Source of the DNA: Centrapalus pauciflorus
Taxonomy: Eukaryota; Streptophyta; Magnoliopsida; Asterales; Asteraceae
Direction of reading: 5' to 3'
Assembly (NCBI GenBank): GCA_020465985.1
Contig: JAANYP010001196.1
Location: 1 to 64,000 of the forward strand
Length of the DNA: 64,000 nt
Part shown: positions 10,961 through 23,033 of the stretch, one piece after another
Numbering within the stretch: the first letter of the stretch is position 1
How the letters are laid out: each line of letters begins with the position of its first letter
Translations under genes and position numbers: made by a program
The notes under the pieces: generated by a model
The model's input: the letters and a program-made list of their open reading frames with translations, nothing else
The model's database searches: none
Told to the model about the DNA's origin: nothing

Positions 10961-11947
10961 TGTATAAAATAACTTTATAATAATATATGAATCCAATACA
11001 TCATTTTTTGTTAATCGAAAACGAAAATTTATACATTCATATGTGTAATGCAATACAAACTCCAATCAAACATATTGTCATTTATTAAAATATTTGGGAA
11101 AATGGTTATGAAATGTGTGTACTTTCAATATCATATTGATATAGGTTGTGTATTTTTTTGTATGTGTAGTTCAAATTGTTTTGATTTGATAGTTTGACAA
11201 CTTTGAAAATCAGTATTATCGGTTATCATCCTGACGTGAATTTTTCAATGTTTAATTTCTATTGTATACTTTCAAATGTGTTTCGATCTAAATTGTGTGC
11301 TTTTAAAAGTGTTCTGTTTTAGCATTTGAAGTTTTGAACAACTTAATAATTAGTATCAGTTTGTATTAATGTTTCATTCATTGATAGCTTTCTTCAGCTC
11401 ACACTTACATTCATCGATAACTTCAAGTGAGCCATTTTTAGTAAGCAAAACTAGCGATGCGGGATGAACCAAAAGTCAGGTTACGACGTCAAACTGCATG
11501 CTAACCCAGAACCCAAAACTTTTCAAAACATTTATAAACGTAAATTGATAATTCAACCCCCCCCCCCCCCCCCCCAATCCTGACACAAAACACATACAAC
11601 AAAAACTTGTTTATCTCATCTACATTAGACTGCTTCCTTTGTACATTATTATTATTTTTTGTTTACTCAATTCATTTTTGTTCATTTTAAGTAAGGAATT
11701 AAGGGTTAAGTACGATTTTGATCATTCAACTTTTTGATTTGCTACATTTAGCCACTAAATTATTTTCTGTCCCGAATTAGCTATTAAACATTAGTTTGTT
11801 GTTCTACTTTGGAGGAAATGAATAAAACTAATAGTTAAATCGGTGCAAAATATGATAGTTTAGTGGTCAAATCGAGAAAATTTCCCGTCTTAAATCAATA
11901 TAAAATGTTTAATTGCTAAATGTGTATACAAACAATAGTGTAGTGGT
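10961..11947. other. gene-free AT-rich stretch with poly-C tract
   Basis: No ORF of note. A run of 19 C lies at 11557-11575. From 11700 to 11947 there are two imperfectly inverted blocks (CTACATTTAGCCACTAAAT near 11741 and a weak opposite-strand relative near 11915), possibly remains of a MULE-like element. Confidence 0.35.
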
Positions 11948-11950
11948 TAA

Positions 11951-12318
11951 GAGAGTGTTTAGTTTTGCGTTATGAACGAGATTATTAGCTTATTACGTTA
12001 CAATAACGGAAATTAGTTTAAAGTGTTTAGATTGCATACGTTAAAAAGTGATTATTTGCGTTTAGAGTTAATCCTACCACACTTTTTCATAAGTTCAAAA
12101 ATGTAGCTTATTTGCTAAATAAGTGATTATTTGGTCATTTTACAAGTTAAAACGCAAATCTAAACACTTTAAAAACTGATTATTTGATAATTATGATAGC
12201 AAATAGCAGAAGTTAAATCAAACACTACATTTCTGATAGCACTTTTCGTCACTATTATTATCTGATTATTAGTTTCCAAAACAATACAATATTTTTTCAA
12301 GCGCAAATTCAAACACTC
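11951..12318. mobile_element. Tourist-like MITE, family A copy 1
   Basis: 368 bp, flanked on both sides by TAA (11948-11950 and 12319-12321), with terminal inverted repeat GAGAGTGTTTAG / AAACACTC. The interior matches the element at 53743-54115 in the opposite orientation over its whole length. TAA target duplication and this terminal type are those of Tourist/PIF-Harbinger MITEs. Confidence 0.8.
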
Positions 12319-12741
12319 TAAATAGGAAGAAGAAAATAATTCGGTGGATAAATCATAAAAATTTGAAAGCTGAATATTAACACATTAAATAATAAATGAA
12401 ATGCAAGTATCCATAACTTATAACATGCATCAAACCCACATGCATCCTTTCATAGGATTCCAGCAAAAGATCGAACTCAGTCAATCTAATAATAGAAAAT
12501 ATTTTCGAAAACATTTTCTAGGAAAAGCCAAATTAACTTACATTTGTTCATTTTGTAATTTAAAAACGTTATTAAAAAATAGGAAACCAACTTCTTCTCA
12601 GTGTTTTTATTAAATTGTTTTGCTTCTATGATTTCCAACCATTTTCTATTCCTTTAAACTAATTAATAAACCTCATATTGGTATCCACGTCTATAATATA
12701 TTATAAATTATACATACGATTTTCTAAAATTTACTTATTTT

Positions 12742-13125
12742 GGGTGTGTTTAGTTATTGAAAATTTTTAAAATTTTCATTTCATTTGTAGAAAAATGAAA
12801 ACTTGTTTACATGATAACAAAACATTCAATTTTTATTTCACTTTTGAATATACGACTTTTCATACTCTGTCTCTTACGAATCTATTACCTACCATATATT
12901 TACTTTTAATATTTTATTTCCCTCTGTTATCTTTCTATCACCTATCCTATTTTTTTACTTTATAATCATTTATTTCATTTTTCTTAAAACTAAAATGAGT
13001 AGTTGTTGTTTACAAGTCATCTAAACAAGTTTTCACTTTTTATAGAAACTCTTGTTTTTTTATTCTTGAAAACTATAAATTGAAAACTAAAACTGAAAAA
13101 TAACTAGTTTTCGCGTACTAAATAC
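12742..13125. mobile_element. MITE family B, copy 1
   Basis: Begins GGGTGTGTTTAGTTA and ends with GAAAACTAGTT...TACTAAATAC, imperfectly inverted. The interior includes pyrimidine-rich CTTTCTATCACCTATCC and ATCTAAACAAGTTTTCAC. Related copies lie at 14084-14360 and 43063-43340. Superfamily not settled; no target duplication could be fixed. Confidence 0.6.
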
Positions 13126-13174
13126 AAAATAAATTTCCACCATCTATTTTTTCAACAATACTAACTATTTATTT

Positions 13175-13320
13175 GTAGCAAGTGAGAGGTCACGGGTTCG
13201 ACTCCCGTCGGAGACAAGTTGAAAATTAGGTGGCAAAAGTAAATTTTGAAGTCCCCACTTTGGGCAAATGAGTAGTTTAGGAGTAGAAGTAAGTTAGTTT
13301 GTCATACAAAAAAATTATTT
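13175..13320 (+). mobile_element. 5'-truncated tRNA-derived SINE
   Basis: Contains a RNA polymerase III B-box match, GGTTCGACTCC at 13195-13205, within CACGGGTTCGACTCCCGTCG, as in plant SINE heads. A box A is not visible upstream, so the head seems truncated. The tail reaches an A-rich run near 13310. Confidence 0.5.
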
Positions 13321-14083
13321 GTAATATAATTTATAACCAATTAATTTACCCTTATTTAACCACATGCATATATACGAACATACATGTATATCTTGTTTTA
13401 CATAAAAGTAATTTGTAATTATTAATATGTTATCAGTTGAAGTAAGTATTAGATTGTTCATATTGATATCATCATTCTTTAATTAAGGATTTATCGATAA
13501 TAACATGTGTTTTTATTTGTCTAATATAATTATTGAGTTTCTCTATTTTTAAGTATGGAGCAAAAGAACCATCTTTCTAAAATAAGACATTATTATATAT
13601 ACATCTCTTTCTTCTTAATGTTTACTAATGACACACTCTCTTACTCACATGATTTTTATTAATAACGTGAGATCCAATAATTAAAAGCTAATCTACTCTC
13701 ACGTTAAGAATGGAGAATGCATATAAAATTACCGTTTAAAATATACTTACTCCATTTTTTTTCATTTCCAACCATATACTTACTCTTAATTCTTCAACTC
13801 CAATCAATTAATACTACATTAATTTGTATTTACACAATTATTTAATTAAACTAAATATTTTAAAGTTAAACTATATCAATAAATTTAAAAAAAAAATGAG
13901 TTTTGTTTTTAAAAAGGTTCGTTTAAATTGCTAAAGTAGATTGATGATGTTTAATATAATATAATTTTAATTAATTCATCACCCATCGGTTTAATAACTT
14001 GTTTTGCATACGGCATCTTAAATACTAAAATGTCAGTAGAAACTATATATATTATAGCAACAATATATGAGTAATAATAAAAT
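13321..14083. other. gene-free AT-rich intergenic DNA
   Basis: Highly AT-rich, no ORF, no repeat structure I can define. Confidence 0.6.
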
Positions 14084-14360
14084 AAATGTCACTTTTTAAA
14101 ATACCACTTTTCATGCTCTATTTATTACTATTCTTTTATCTATCCTATATTTCTTTATTACTCTCTTTCTCTCTTTTACTTTTATATCACCTATCATATT
14201 TTTTTTATTTTATAAGCACTCATATTAATTTTTTTTTAACTAACACTTCGACATTATCCAAACAAGTTTTTACTTTTTGTGGAAACCCTTGTTTTTTTAA
14301 AAAACTATAACTTGAAAACTGAAATTGAAAAATGACTAGTTTTCGTTAACTAAACGCAAG
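14084..14360. mobile_element. MITE family B, copy 2 (one end missing)
   Basis: Matches the later two thirds of the element at 12742 (CACTTTTCATGCTC..., CACCTATCATATTTT, CAAACAAGTTTTTACTTTTTGTGG) and ends GTTTTCGTTAACTAAACGCA. The first ~100 bases are missing. The 74-codon ORF inside is a by-product of pyrimidine-rich sequence. Confidence 0.55.
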
Positions 14361-14488
14361 TTAATCCAAATGACATAAATTAAAAAGTATCTTGTTATCT
14401 TATGAAATCAACTATTAAAATAATTTGATTTATCTAATAAAAAATGAATAAAAGTATATGATTATTTTAAGTTGTAAGATAATAATAA

Positions 14489-15490
14489 CTAGGTTGTTTA
14501 ACCCGCGCGTTGCAGCGGGGTCGTAAATTGTATTTTTATAAATATATTACATTAAATAATAAAATAACGTTAGCTAATGATCGTAATCTTCACCCGAGAA
14601 TCACTCTCTGCCTTCGATCGAAGTTTATAAATAGAAAAAACGTGATTGATCAACCAACAAAATAATGTAAAATTTGTCATTTTAAAAATAGTTGAGACAA
14701 AAACAATTTTATGTCTGAATGTAGAAAAAAAGAATGTGATTATAATGACATATTCGTCCATTTGTATAATATAATATATCAAACGTCATAACAAAAAAAA
14801 ACAATTATATATAATATATAATAATATAATTAGTTAGCTACATATCTACGTGCCTAATAAAAATAGTTTCGACGATAACAAATTTTATTCGGAATGCAGA
14901 CAAAAATAATGCAATCACAATAATATATTAAAATTTAAAAAAAAATATAATACATCAAAAGTTATCACAAAAAAACAAAAATGTTATATATCATATATAA
15001 AGTAAAAAAAAGTCACTCGTTTACCTACATGCCAGCTAGCTTTACTATTCAGTGATCAGTGAAGGAGTGCGATTCATCATTCACCTAATTAATAAAAAAT
15101 TTGTCATTTTAAAATAGCTGAGACGAAATACAATTTTATGTTAAAATGTAGATAAAAGGAAAGCAATCATAATGATATATTATAATTTTTATAAATATAA
15201 TACATCAAATGTTATAATAGAAAAACAAAACAATTATATATCATATAAAATAAATTAAATATTTAGTCAGCTGCATACCTGTCTGCTTAATGAAATTAGT
15301 TCCGACGGTAATAAATTTTATATCGAAATGTAGATAAAAATAATGTGATCATGATGATGCATTCAAATTTTTATAAAATATAATATATCAAAAGTTATTA
15401 TAGAAAAACAAAAACGTTGTATAATATATATAAAGTAATAATATAAGTCAGCTGCTTACCTGCCTGACAATCTGCTTTACTGTTCATTGA
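14489..15490 (-). mobile_element. Helitron (3' end) with internal tandem array
   Basis: On the minus strand the 3' end reads hairpin CCCGCTGCAACGCGCGGG then a short spacer and CTAG, followed by T. This is the Helitron 3' signature (hairpin plus CTRR, A/T insertion). The 5' end is not defined. Most of the body is four imperfect tandem units of about 200-230 bp. Confidence 0.6.
14640..15480. repeat. four imperfect ~200-230 bp tandem repeats
   Basis: Successive units near 14640, 14860, 15090 and 15290 share ATTTTAT-TCTGAATGTAGA-like, AATATAATACATCAAAAGTTAT-like and CTACCTGCC/GCTGCTTACCTGCC-like blocks. They lie in the Helitron whose 3' end is at 14489. Confidence 0.6.
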
Positions 15491-16066
15491 ACAGTAACAA
15501 CGTTTGCAAATAGTTATATTAGAAATATTAATAATCATTATTATTATTATTATTATTATTTACATTGTTACTTGAATGTTCGTCACTGCAAATTGGAATC
15601 TTCCCACACAGGAATGCATTGGAATTGGAGCAAGTGAAAGCCTAAAGAGACGGTAACAAGCAAGCAACCCCAATTTTTAATTAATGTTTTATGAATTATT
15701 TAATTAGAAAACCCTAATTAATTAGTTTTTTAATTTATTTTGTATTCACAAAATCAAAATCTTTTTTTTCTTGATTATAGTTAAATAATTAAAGGTGTCG
15801 GGATAGAGTCTTGATGACTTTATTATTGCATGCTTGATTGAATTAAGATTATATATCGCATAAATACCTTTTATTATTTTATATAAAATTGTAAATATGT
15901 AACTAACAAGTAAATAAGAAAACTGAACAACATATGTGAATCTAGGAATTTTTTTTCATCTGTGGCTAATAGCTATATGTCAAAATATGAAAATAATGGG
16001 CATCGATTCGTATATCGTATGCTAATTATGTGCTTTCTATGAAAATTATCTAATATATATTGTATA
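15491..16066. other. gene-free DNA with ATT microsatellite
   Basis: (ATT)n at about 15536-15562, otherwise AT-rich with no supported gene. Confidence 0.6.
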
Positions 16067-16967
16067 CTAGTTTATGAACCCACGAATTACGTGGATAATT
16101 TTTAAAAAATAATTGGTTATATGAAATGTATATAAACATAAAATTAAACCATATAAATATTAATTTTTATTAAAAAAATACAAGAAAAATACAGTTATTT
16201 GTCATAAATATTATTTACTTATTTTTTTAAAAATGTGTATATATTTTTTATAACAACAAATATAATGTTATGAAGTATGATTTTATTAATATTGTATATT
16301 TACTTTTTTATTATTTTAAAATTTTATCATATATTTATATATTTTTAATTAATATAATTGTTAAAAATTAACAAATATCACAAAGATAATGATGACATAA
16401 TTTTTAAAAAATAATTGGTTATATAATATGTATGTAAATTTAAATTTAAACCATATAAATATTAGTTATTATAAATTAAATAAAAGAAAAGTATAGTAGT
16501 TTGTCAAAAATATTATATATCTATCTTTTTAAATATTCTTGAATAGTTTATTTTTTAACATTTTGTTAAACTTTTTAATTTTATTTTAAAAATAAAAGTG
16601 TATTTATCTTTTCTAGATGTATTTAATAATATTGTATTTTTTCATTTAAAATATAATCTTATTTATTTTAAAATTTTCTTTGACGTTTATAGATAAATCA
16701 TATAATTTAAGATTTTTTTAAGTTCAGATTTAGGTTAGCTAATAATTAACAAATGTCAAGTAGATAATGATAGTAAATAGCATTATTAGATAATGTGAAA
16801 TAGTGGATAGAATTAATTCTTTTATTTAATAATGTTTATAGATAATAGAAATAATAATGTGTATTTATATTTTATTTTATTTTATTTTAAAAATAATAAT
16901 ATGTATTTATCTTTGTAGGTGGAATGTGATGACGTCATGTGGCGTTTTGTGTTCTCTTTTATTATAT
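16067..16967 (-). mobile_element. Helitron, non-autonomous
   Basis: Minus-strand 3' end at 16067: hairpin CACGTAATTCGTGGG, spacer, CTAG, host T. The other end, near 16950-16967, has the TTCTCTTTTATTATA block found at 5' ends of this group in the window (also near 41290 and 57290), preceded by a GACGTCATGTGGC block. It abuts the next Helitron, so its exact 5' TC is not readable. No Rep/helicase coding. Confidence 0.6.
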
Positions 16968-17042
16968 ACTAGTTTATTACCCGCGTATTACGCGGATATT
17001 TTTTATATATTATTATTTATATAAAATATAATAAACTCAAAG

Positions 17043-18642
17043 TGTAACATCCCATTTTTGGGATAGGTACGTGGAATTATCTTATTGGTTTAATTATTTA
17101 ATTTGGGATCCGGGGATATAAATTTGTATTTTGGGATAATGGGATCGGATATTGGGTGACGGACCGGGTTTAACTCAAAACGTATATATACGTTGAGTTC
17201 TTTGTGTGTACTTCATTATCTCCACTCCCAAGTCAGTAATCAAATTGTTTGTGTGTGTATGTACCAATTCCAGTAGCTTCAAACAGATATTGGGACTCCA
17301 GATTCGTGATTAAAGCTTCCGAATTTGTCATCATCTTCTTGCTTGGTTTAGAAGTAAGTTTCGAGCTCAATTTCGCGAATTAATTGTTGTTGATTGTTGA
17401 TAAGTAGTTGAATTGAGTTTATTTGTGTTTATAAGTAAATTCGAAGGTATATTAGTGGCTAAAATCGAGCAGAAATGAGTTTGGGGATTGAATCCCCTGG
17501 CTGTGAAAAACAAAGCATGTCTGCTGCTGTTCGTCCGTGAGCGCGGCCGCGATCCCTTGATCGCGGGCCGCGATGTTCTTGGGTTGATCGCAGGCGGTTT
17601 GGGTACGAGCTAGGGTCGCGATGTGAGCGCGGCCGAGATTGAGGTCATCGCGACCGCGACCGCGATGGGGTCAGTGCGGCCGCGATGCGGCTGGGGTTTC
17701 GGGTCGGGTTTCTAGGTTCTGCGAGTCATGTGTTCAGGTTTTAGGGTCTCGTGAGTTGTTGGGAATTGTGTGTAGGGTTGTTGGGTCGAGATTGTGATAT
17801 TGAGTTGTGATGTTGTGTTTTCAGGGTCTCGCATTGATAGGGTAGGGAAAGGGCAGAGAACCGAGACTTAGTATAGCTAGCTGGGCAGGTGAGTTTGCAT
17901 GTCTTTCTGAGATACTTGTACGATTATTTATTATACTTGCATGATCTTTTACTGAGTTTTTATGAGATATCATGAGTTTTCTTACGAGCTTTTATTGAGA
18001 TACTATCATGCATGTATTACTGGGCTATTGTGAACTTTATTTTAAATATGAGATTTGAGACACTTGAGCTATCGAGATACTAAACCGTACGGCTGGGCAG
18101 GGGTTGGGTCGCTCCCGATTCCCTTTTGAGTCCGACAACTGCTTTGTGCGGTCTAGGAATTTGGGTACGTGGATTCATCCACACGAGTTGAGTACCTATT
18201 TGAGCTACTTTGTGGGATCTCATATAATTGTTCAGTAGGGAACGCTGAACATTTTATTATCGAGTTATTTATTTATTGAGTTTTATAATCGTACACTAAC
18301 CCTTGCATTCTCACCAGCGTTAGCTGACCTGTGTGTGTTGTCATGTGTATCTTAGGTGATCGGACTGCTGGTAGGCCTGCTGGACCGAAGTAGGTTTACC
18401 TTTTTGTGATCGAGGAGTTAGCTACCTTTTGTAGAGGTAGTTATATTTTGTGGACTGTTTGTATATTCTTCGGATAGGTTGTGTCATATTCAGGGATTTC
18501 CGTGACTGCTTTTTGTATAATTAAAGTTTTAAATTATCGGGTTTCCGCATGTATGTATTGGGAATAGTTAGAGACTATTATATTATATTGTTGATGATGT
18601 GTCATTTACGTGGCATTTGGGGATTGATTCGAGGGTGTTACA
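17043..18642 (+). repeat. gypsy 5' LTR
   Basis: Starts TGTAACATCCC and ends GTGTTACA. Against the 3' LTR I count roughly 40 differences by eye. It holds a GC-rich motif array at 17535-17700, and a putative intron from GCAG|GTGAGT at 17889 to CTTAG|GTG at 18355. Confidence 0.93.
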
Positions 18643-18646
18643 AGCT

Positions 18647-18660
18647 TGGTATCAGAGCCT
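18647..18660 (+). other. primer binding site (initiator tRNA-Met)
   Basis: TGGTATCAGAGCCT lies 4 bases after the LTR and matches the complement of the 3' end of plant initiator tRNA-Met over its first 13 bases. Confidence 0.9.
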
Positions 18661-18818
18661 AGGTTTAAGAGATTAAGTATCTAGTGGATGCTTAAGCTTA
18701 AACCACGGAGTCTAGATCCTTGGATTGTAATCCGAAGTAGAGTATTAAGGTAATAAATGAGTAGTGCGTAGAGTCTTGTAGAGTTAATTTGTGTTATTAT
18801 TCTATTGTGCAGGTTATT

Positions 18819-20082
18819 ATGGACCGTCAGGGCAGCGGGCCTCAGGGGAATGACCATAGGGATGATGAGCCTGTGTGTAGGTCTGACTTATATGCTGTGA
18901 CAGGCCAGATCTTAGATGAGCGCTTTCCGGTTCAGGGTGCGGGTAGGGGTCGAGGTGCGGTGCCTCCGCCCGAGGGAGATCAGAGTTATGGGGCTGGTGC
19001 TTCGTCTAGCCAGCCATCACGGGGGTCCTTTAAGGACTTTATGTCGGGCCGTCCTTCAGAGTTCTTTGGTGGAGTTGGTGCCTCGAAGGCACTTGATTGG
19101 TTGCGAGAGGTCGAGGCTGCGTTTCGTATAGCGCATGTGGATCAAGCAGATAGAGTGAGTTTTGCCTCCTACCTTCTGAAGGGAGGAGCATTGAGATGGT
19201 GGAGCTCAGTTGATAGTGCTCAGGGAGTTGATGAGGCCTACTTGATGTCTTGGGAGGAGTTTCGTACAGAGTTTGAGCTGCAGTATTGTCCGCTGGATAC
19301 GAGGAGAGAGCTGGAGCGGGAGTTTTTTCCATCTGCAGCAGGGATCCAGATCCGTTCAGGAGTACATTGATGTATTTAATGACAGAGCTCAGTTTGTGCC
19401 GCATCAGGTAGCTACAGAGGACCGAAAGGTCAATATGTTTATCGAGGGTCTGAGGCCGGACATTAGAGAGTTCGTGGGGATGCTGCGTGACCCCACATTC
19501 GCTTCAGCCATGGAGTACGCCCGCCGTCGAGAGCGGGAGGTTGAGAGACAGCGGGAGCAGCCGGCTTCCCAGAGACAACGCGTTGAGGCATCGGTACAGG
19601 GACAGGGGCAGAGTTCGGGGACTTCGAGATTCTATAGAGAGAGTCGTTAGGGCGGTTATTCAAAGCAGCAGAGATAGAGTTCAGGGGCCCGGCGAGATCA
19701 GGGTCGGGATGATAGACAGTCGGGGGCTGGTCAGAGTCAGGGACAGGGTCGGGGTGGTCAGAGACAACAGGGGCAGCGACAGCAGGGTCAGGGCCAGAGG
19801 CAGTGTCAGAGCCAGGGCAGTGTTGGGAGGGGATCTAGGGATTTTGGCAGTAGAGTTGAGAGTTCGACATCGGTAGGGAGAGATTGCCAGCGGTGTCATC
19901 ACCGCCATGCAGGGCCGTGTGCCCCGGAGCATCTTCGTTGTTTTTGATGTGGCCAGTTCGGTCACACTGCTGTTGCGTGTACTTCTCAGGAGTCCCTGTG
20001 CTTCCGATGTGGGAAGCCAGGCCATATGTCTCGGGATTGTCCGAGTCCTCAAGAGGCTAATCTCTTTTGTTTGGGCCGGTAG
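18819..20082 (+). pseudogene. gypsy gag with zinc knuckles
   Basis: Starts MDRQGSGPQGND at 18819 (an in-frame Met 10 codons earlier exists but lies in leader sequence). The retrotransposon gag domain reads FMSGRPSEFFGG, LDWLREVEAAFRIAHV, GGALRWWSS, SWEEFRTEFELQYCP. A frame change near 19325 moves the rest (QEYIDVFNDRAQFVPH, GLRPDIREFVGM, MEYARRREREVERQR) to another frame. In that frame stops occur at 19648, 19675, 19945 and 20080. A CFRCGKPGHMSRDC knuckle lies at 19999-20040, and a degraded first knuckle, with the stop at 19945, just before it. Confidence 0.9.
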
Positions 20083-20106
20083 CTAAAAGAAAGTCCTCGC
20101 TTTCTC

Positions 20107-20849
20107 TTGAACAAGGGAAGGGCAGGTTTAGTGATTGATATCTTAGAGAGATTTCCGGGATCGAGTTCGAGTGGAGCTGGGCCGTCTGGGTCATCTTCAG
20201 CACCTCGGGGAGGAGGAGCACCGAGGGCTCGTGGCAGGGTCTTTCAGGCTACTGCTGAGGAGGCACGTGAGTCGCCTGATGTTGTATCTGGTACGTTCAT
20301 CCTTAATGGACTACGTTCCTTTATTCTATTTGATTCGGGATCTGATCGCTCCTATGTATCTGCTTCTTTCTGTGATTATTTTTCTATGCCTTCATCTAAG
20401 TTATCTGTGCCTGTTATTGTTGAGCGTGTTGATGGTAGTACGGCATTAGTGAGCCGTATCTATAGAGATTGTGCATTAGAGATAGACGGTCACCGATTTT
20501 CATAGACTTGATGGCTATGGAGATTAGTAGTTTCAATGCCATTGTGGGCATAGATTGGCTGACAGCGCGTCAGGCGGATATCTTCTGTCCCAAGAAGATG
20601 ATTCGTATTCCTATTTCCGAGTCAGAGTCAGCGGTTGTGTAGGGTGAGAGGCACAGGGGAGAGATGAGTATAGTGTCGATGGTGCAGGCGCAGAGGTATG
20701 TGGCGAAGGGGTGTGCCACTTATTTAGATTATGTGGTAGACGCGAAAAAGGAGAAGAGGGAGGTCAGTGATGTGCCTGTAGTTAGAGATTTTCCTGACAT
20801 GTTCCCAGATGAGTTACCAGGTCTGCCGCCGGACCGGCAGGTTGTTTAG
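20107..20849 (+). pseudogene. gypsy aspartic protease region
   Basis: The active site LFDSGSDRSYVS lies in the segment 20107-20505 in the same frame as the zinc knuckle. A frame change near 20500 is followed by a segment with MAMEISSFNAIVGIDWL, a stop at 20640-20642, and then VVRDFPDMFPDELPGLPPDR, the conserved block before RT. The frame breaks again at about 20847. Confidence 0.85.
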
Positions 20850-21686
20850 GATCGACCTAGTTCCCGGGGCCGTTCCTATTGCGCGTACGCCGTATCGGTT
20901 AGCTCCTACCGAGATGCGCGAGATGATGACACAACTGCAGGACTGTTGGATCGAGGGTTCATTCGCCCCAGTTCTTCTCCATGGGGAGCCCCCGTGCTAT
21001 TCGTGAAGAAGAAGGACGGGACGATGCGTATGTGGATAGATTATCGAGAGCTTAATAGAGTAACGGTGAAGAATCGTTATCCCTTGCCGAGGATTGATGA
21101 TCTCTTTGATCAGCTTCAGGGGGCGAGCTATTTTTTGAAGATAGATCTGCGTTCCGGGTATCATCAGCTGCGGGCCAGAGACGAGGATGTGCCTAAGACT
21201 GCTTTTAGGACCAGATATGGTCATTATGAGTTCTTAGTCATGCCGTTCGGGCTGACTAACGCCCCAGCAGCGTTTATGGATCTGATGAATAGGGTCTGCA
21301 GGCCGATGCTCGATCGATTTGTGATTGTGTTTATTGATGATATTCTGATCTACTCGAGGAGTAGCGAGGAGCATAGCCAGCATTTGAGGGAGGTTTTGAG
21401 TACTTTGCAGCGAGAGAGGCTATATGCCAAGTTTTCGAAGTGCGAGTTTTAGCTTCGAGAGGTGCAGTTTTTAGGGCATGTGGTGACGAGCGAGGGCGTT
21501 AAGGTGGATCCCGCGAAGATTGAGGCTATTACGAGTTGGGGCCAGCCCACATCTGTGTCCGAGGTTCGCAGCTTCCTGGGTTTGGCAGGGTATTATCGGC
21601 GGTTTATAGAGAACTTTTCGCGGATTGCAGTGCCTTTGACGATGTTCACGCGGCAGTCTGTGCCGTTTGTATGGACTGAGGAGTAG
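20850..21686 (+). pseudogene. gypsy reverse transcriptase
   Basis: A short piece with IDLVPGAVPIARTPYRLAP is in one frame; the main part, 20946-21686, is in another. It shows GFIRPSSSPWGAPVLFVKKK, WIDYRELNRVTVKNRYPLPR, LKIDLRSGYHQLR, FGLTNAPAAFMDLMNRV and the catalytic FIDDILIYS. A stop at 21450-21452 lies after FSKCEF, then FLGHVVTSEGVKVDP and FLGLAGYYRRFI follow. A second stop is at 21684. Confidence 0.93.
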
Positions 21687-22114
21687 GAGCGTGCTTTCCT
21701 AGAATTGAAGAATCGGCTGTGTAGGGCTTCGATTCTAGCGTTGTCAGAGGGTTCTGAGGATTTTGCTGTATATTGTGATGCTTCTTTTACTGGATTGCTT
21801 ATGCCTCGAGACAACTTCGGAGTTATGAGTTGAGTCGGCCGGTGCATGATTTAGAGTTGGACGCCATAGTCTTTGCCTTGAAGATATGGCGGCATTATCT
21901 TTATGGGACGCACTTCACAGTATATACCGATCATAAGAGTCTGCAGTATCTGTTCAGTCAAAAGGAGCTGAACATGAGACAGACGCGCAGCATGGAGCTC
22001 CTGAAGGATTATGATTGTGATATTCAGTACCACCCTGGGAAAGCTAACGTGGTGGCCGACGCTTTGAGTAGGAGTCCTATGAGCAGACAGTTACGTCCAG
22101 AGCTTCTCGATTAG
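21687..22114 (+). pseudogene. gypsy RNase H
   Basis: YCDASFTG marks the first catalytic Asp near 21777. Between there and the block SYELSRPVHDLELDAIVFALK the expected stretch is shortened and the frame changes (about 21795-21806). Downstream HYLYGTHFTVYTDHKSLQYL and YHPGKANVVADALSR are clear. A stop follows at 22112-22114. Confidence 0.88.
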
Positions 22115-22167
22115 AGGTTGCATCGACGCTGATTGATGGTCTTCGGTTAGCTCAGGAAGAGGGTCTG

Positions 22168-22980
22168 ATGGGCGAGAATGTTCAGAGAGAGAGATTAGCT
22201 GGTCAGTTGGAATTGTTGAGCAGGGATGATATAGGGTTGATAACTCTCTGCGGTCGAGTGTGGGTCCCCAGAGTAGGCAGTTTGAGACAGCTGATTCTAG
22301 ATGATTCCCATAAGTCGAGATTGTCGATCCATCCGGGCAGTACGAAGATGTACCGAGGTCTGCGAGTTCATTACTGGTGGCTAGGGATGAAGAGAGATGT
22401 GGGGAAGTATGTGGAGGCATGTATGACGTGTTTGAGGGTGAAGAGTGAGCATCAGAAGCCTCATGGCAGACTGCAGCCATTAGAGATTCCAGAGTGGAAG
22501 TGTTATGACATCACCATGGACTTCATAGTGAGACTCCCGCGGACTGTTCGTGGGAATGATATGATCTGGGTTATTGTCGATCGGCTAACGAAGAGCGCTC
22601 ACTTCTTGGCCGTTCGTGGGACTATTACGATGGATCAGTTAGAGCGCCTCTACATCAGTGAGATTGTTTCGAGGCATGGGGTTTCGAGATCTATTACGTC
22701 TGACCGAGATAGCCGATTTGTGTCGCGATTCTGGCAGAGCTCTCAGAGAGAGTTGGGCACCCGAGTTCAGCTGAGTACAGCCTATCATCCGCAGACAGGG
22801 GGTCAGACAGAGCGGACTAATCAGACTGTTGCGGGCTTGCGTTATTGATTTTGGGGGTAGCTTGGATTTACATTTGGCGCTTGTTGAGTTTGCGTATCAT
22901 AACAGCTACCATGCGTCTATCGGCATGCCTCCATTCAAGGCTCTTTATGGGCGTAAGTGATTGACTCCAGTGTGTTGGGG
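22168..22980 (+). pseudogene. gypsy integrase
   Basis: Zinc-binding part: HPGSTKMYRGLRVHYWW followed by CMTCLRVK. Core: TMDFIVRLP (first Asp), SDRDSRFVSRFWQ (second Asp), YHPQTGGQTERTNQT (Glu). The frame is interrupted at 22846-22848. FAYHNSYHASIGMPPFKALYG follows in another frame, ending at a TGA near 22959. Confidence 0.92.
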
Positions 22981-23033
22981 AGCGTCCTATCAGCGGGCCG
23001 GAGGTTCTTCAGGAGACTAGCGACAAGGTCGCG

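Noticed and set aside
13190..13212. tRNA gene
   Set aside because: Only a B-box and short stem are present; no box A or full cloverleaf. Better explained as a SINE fragment.
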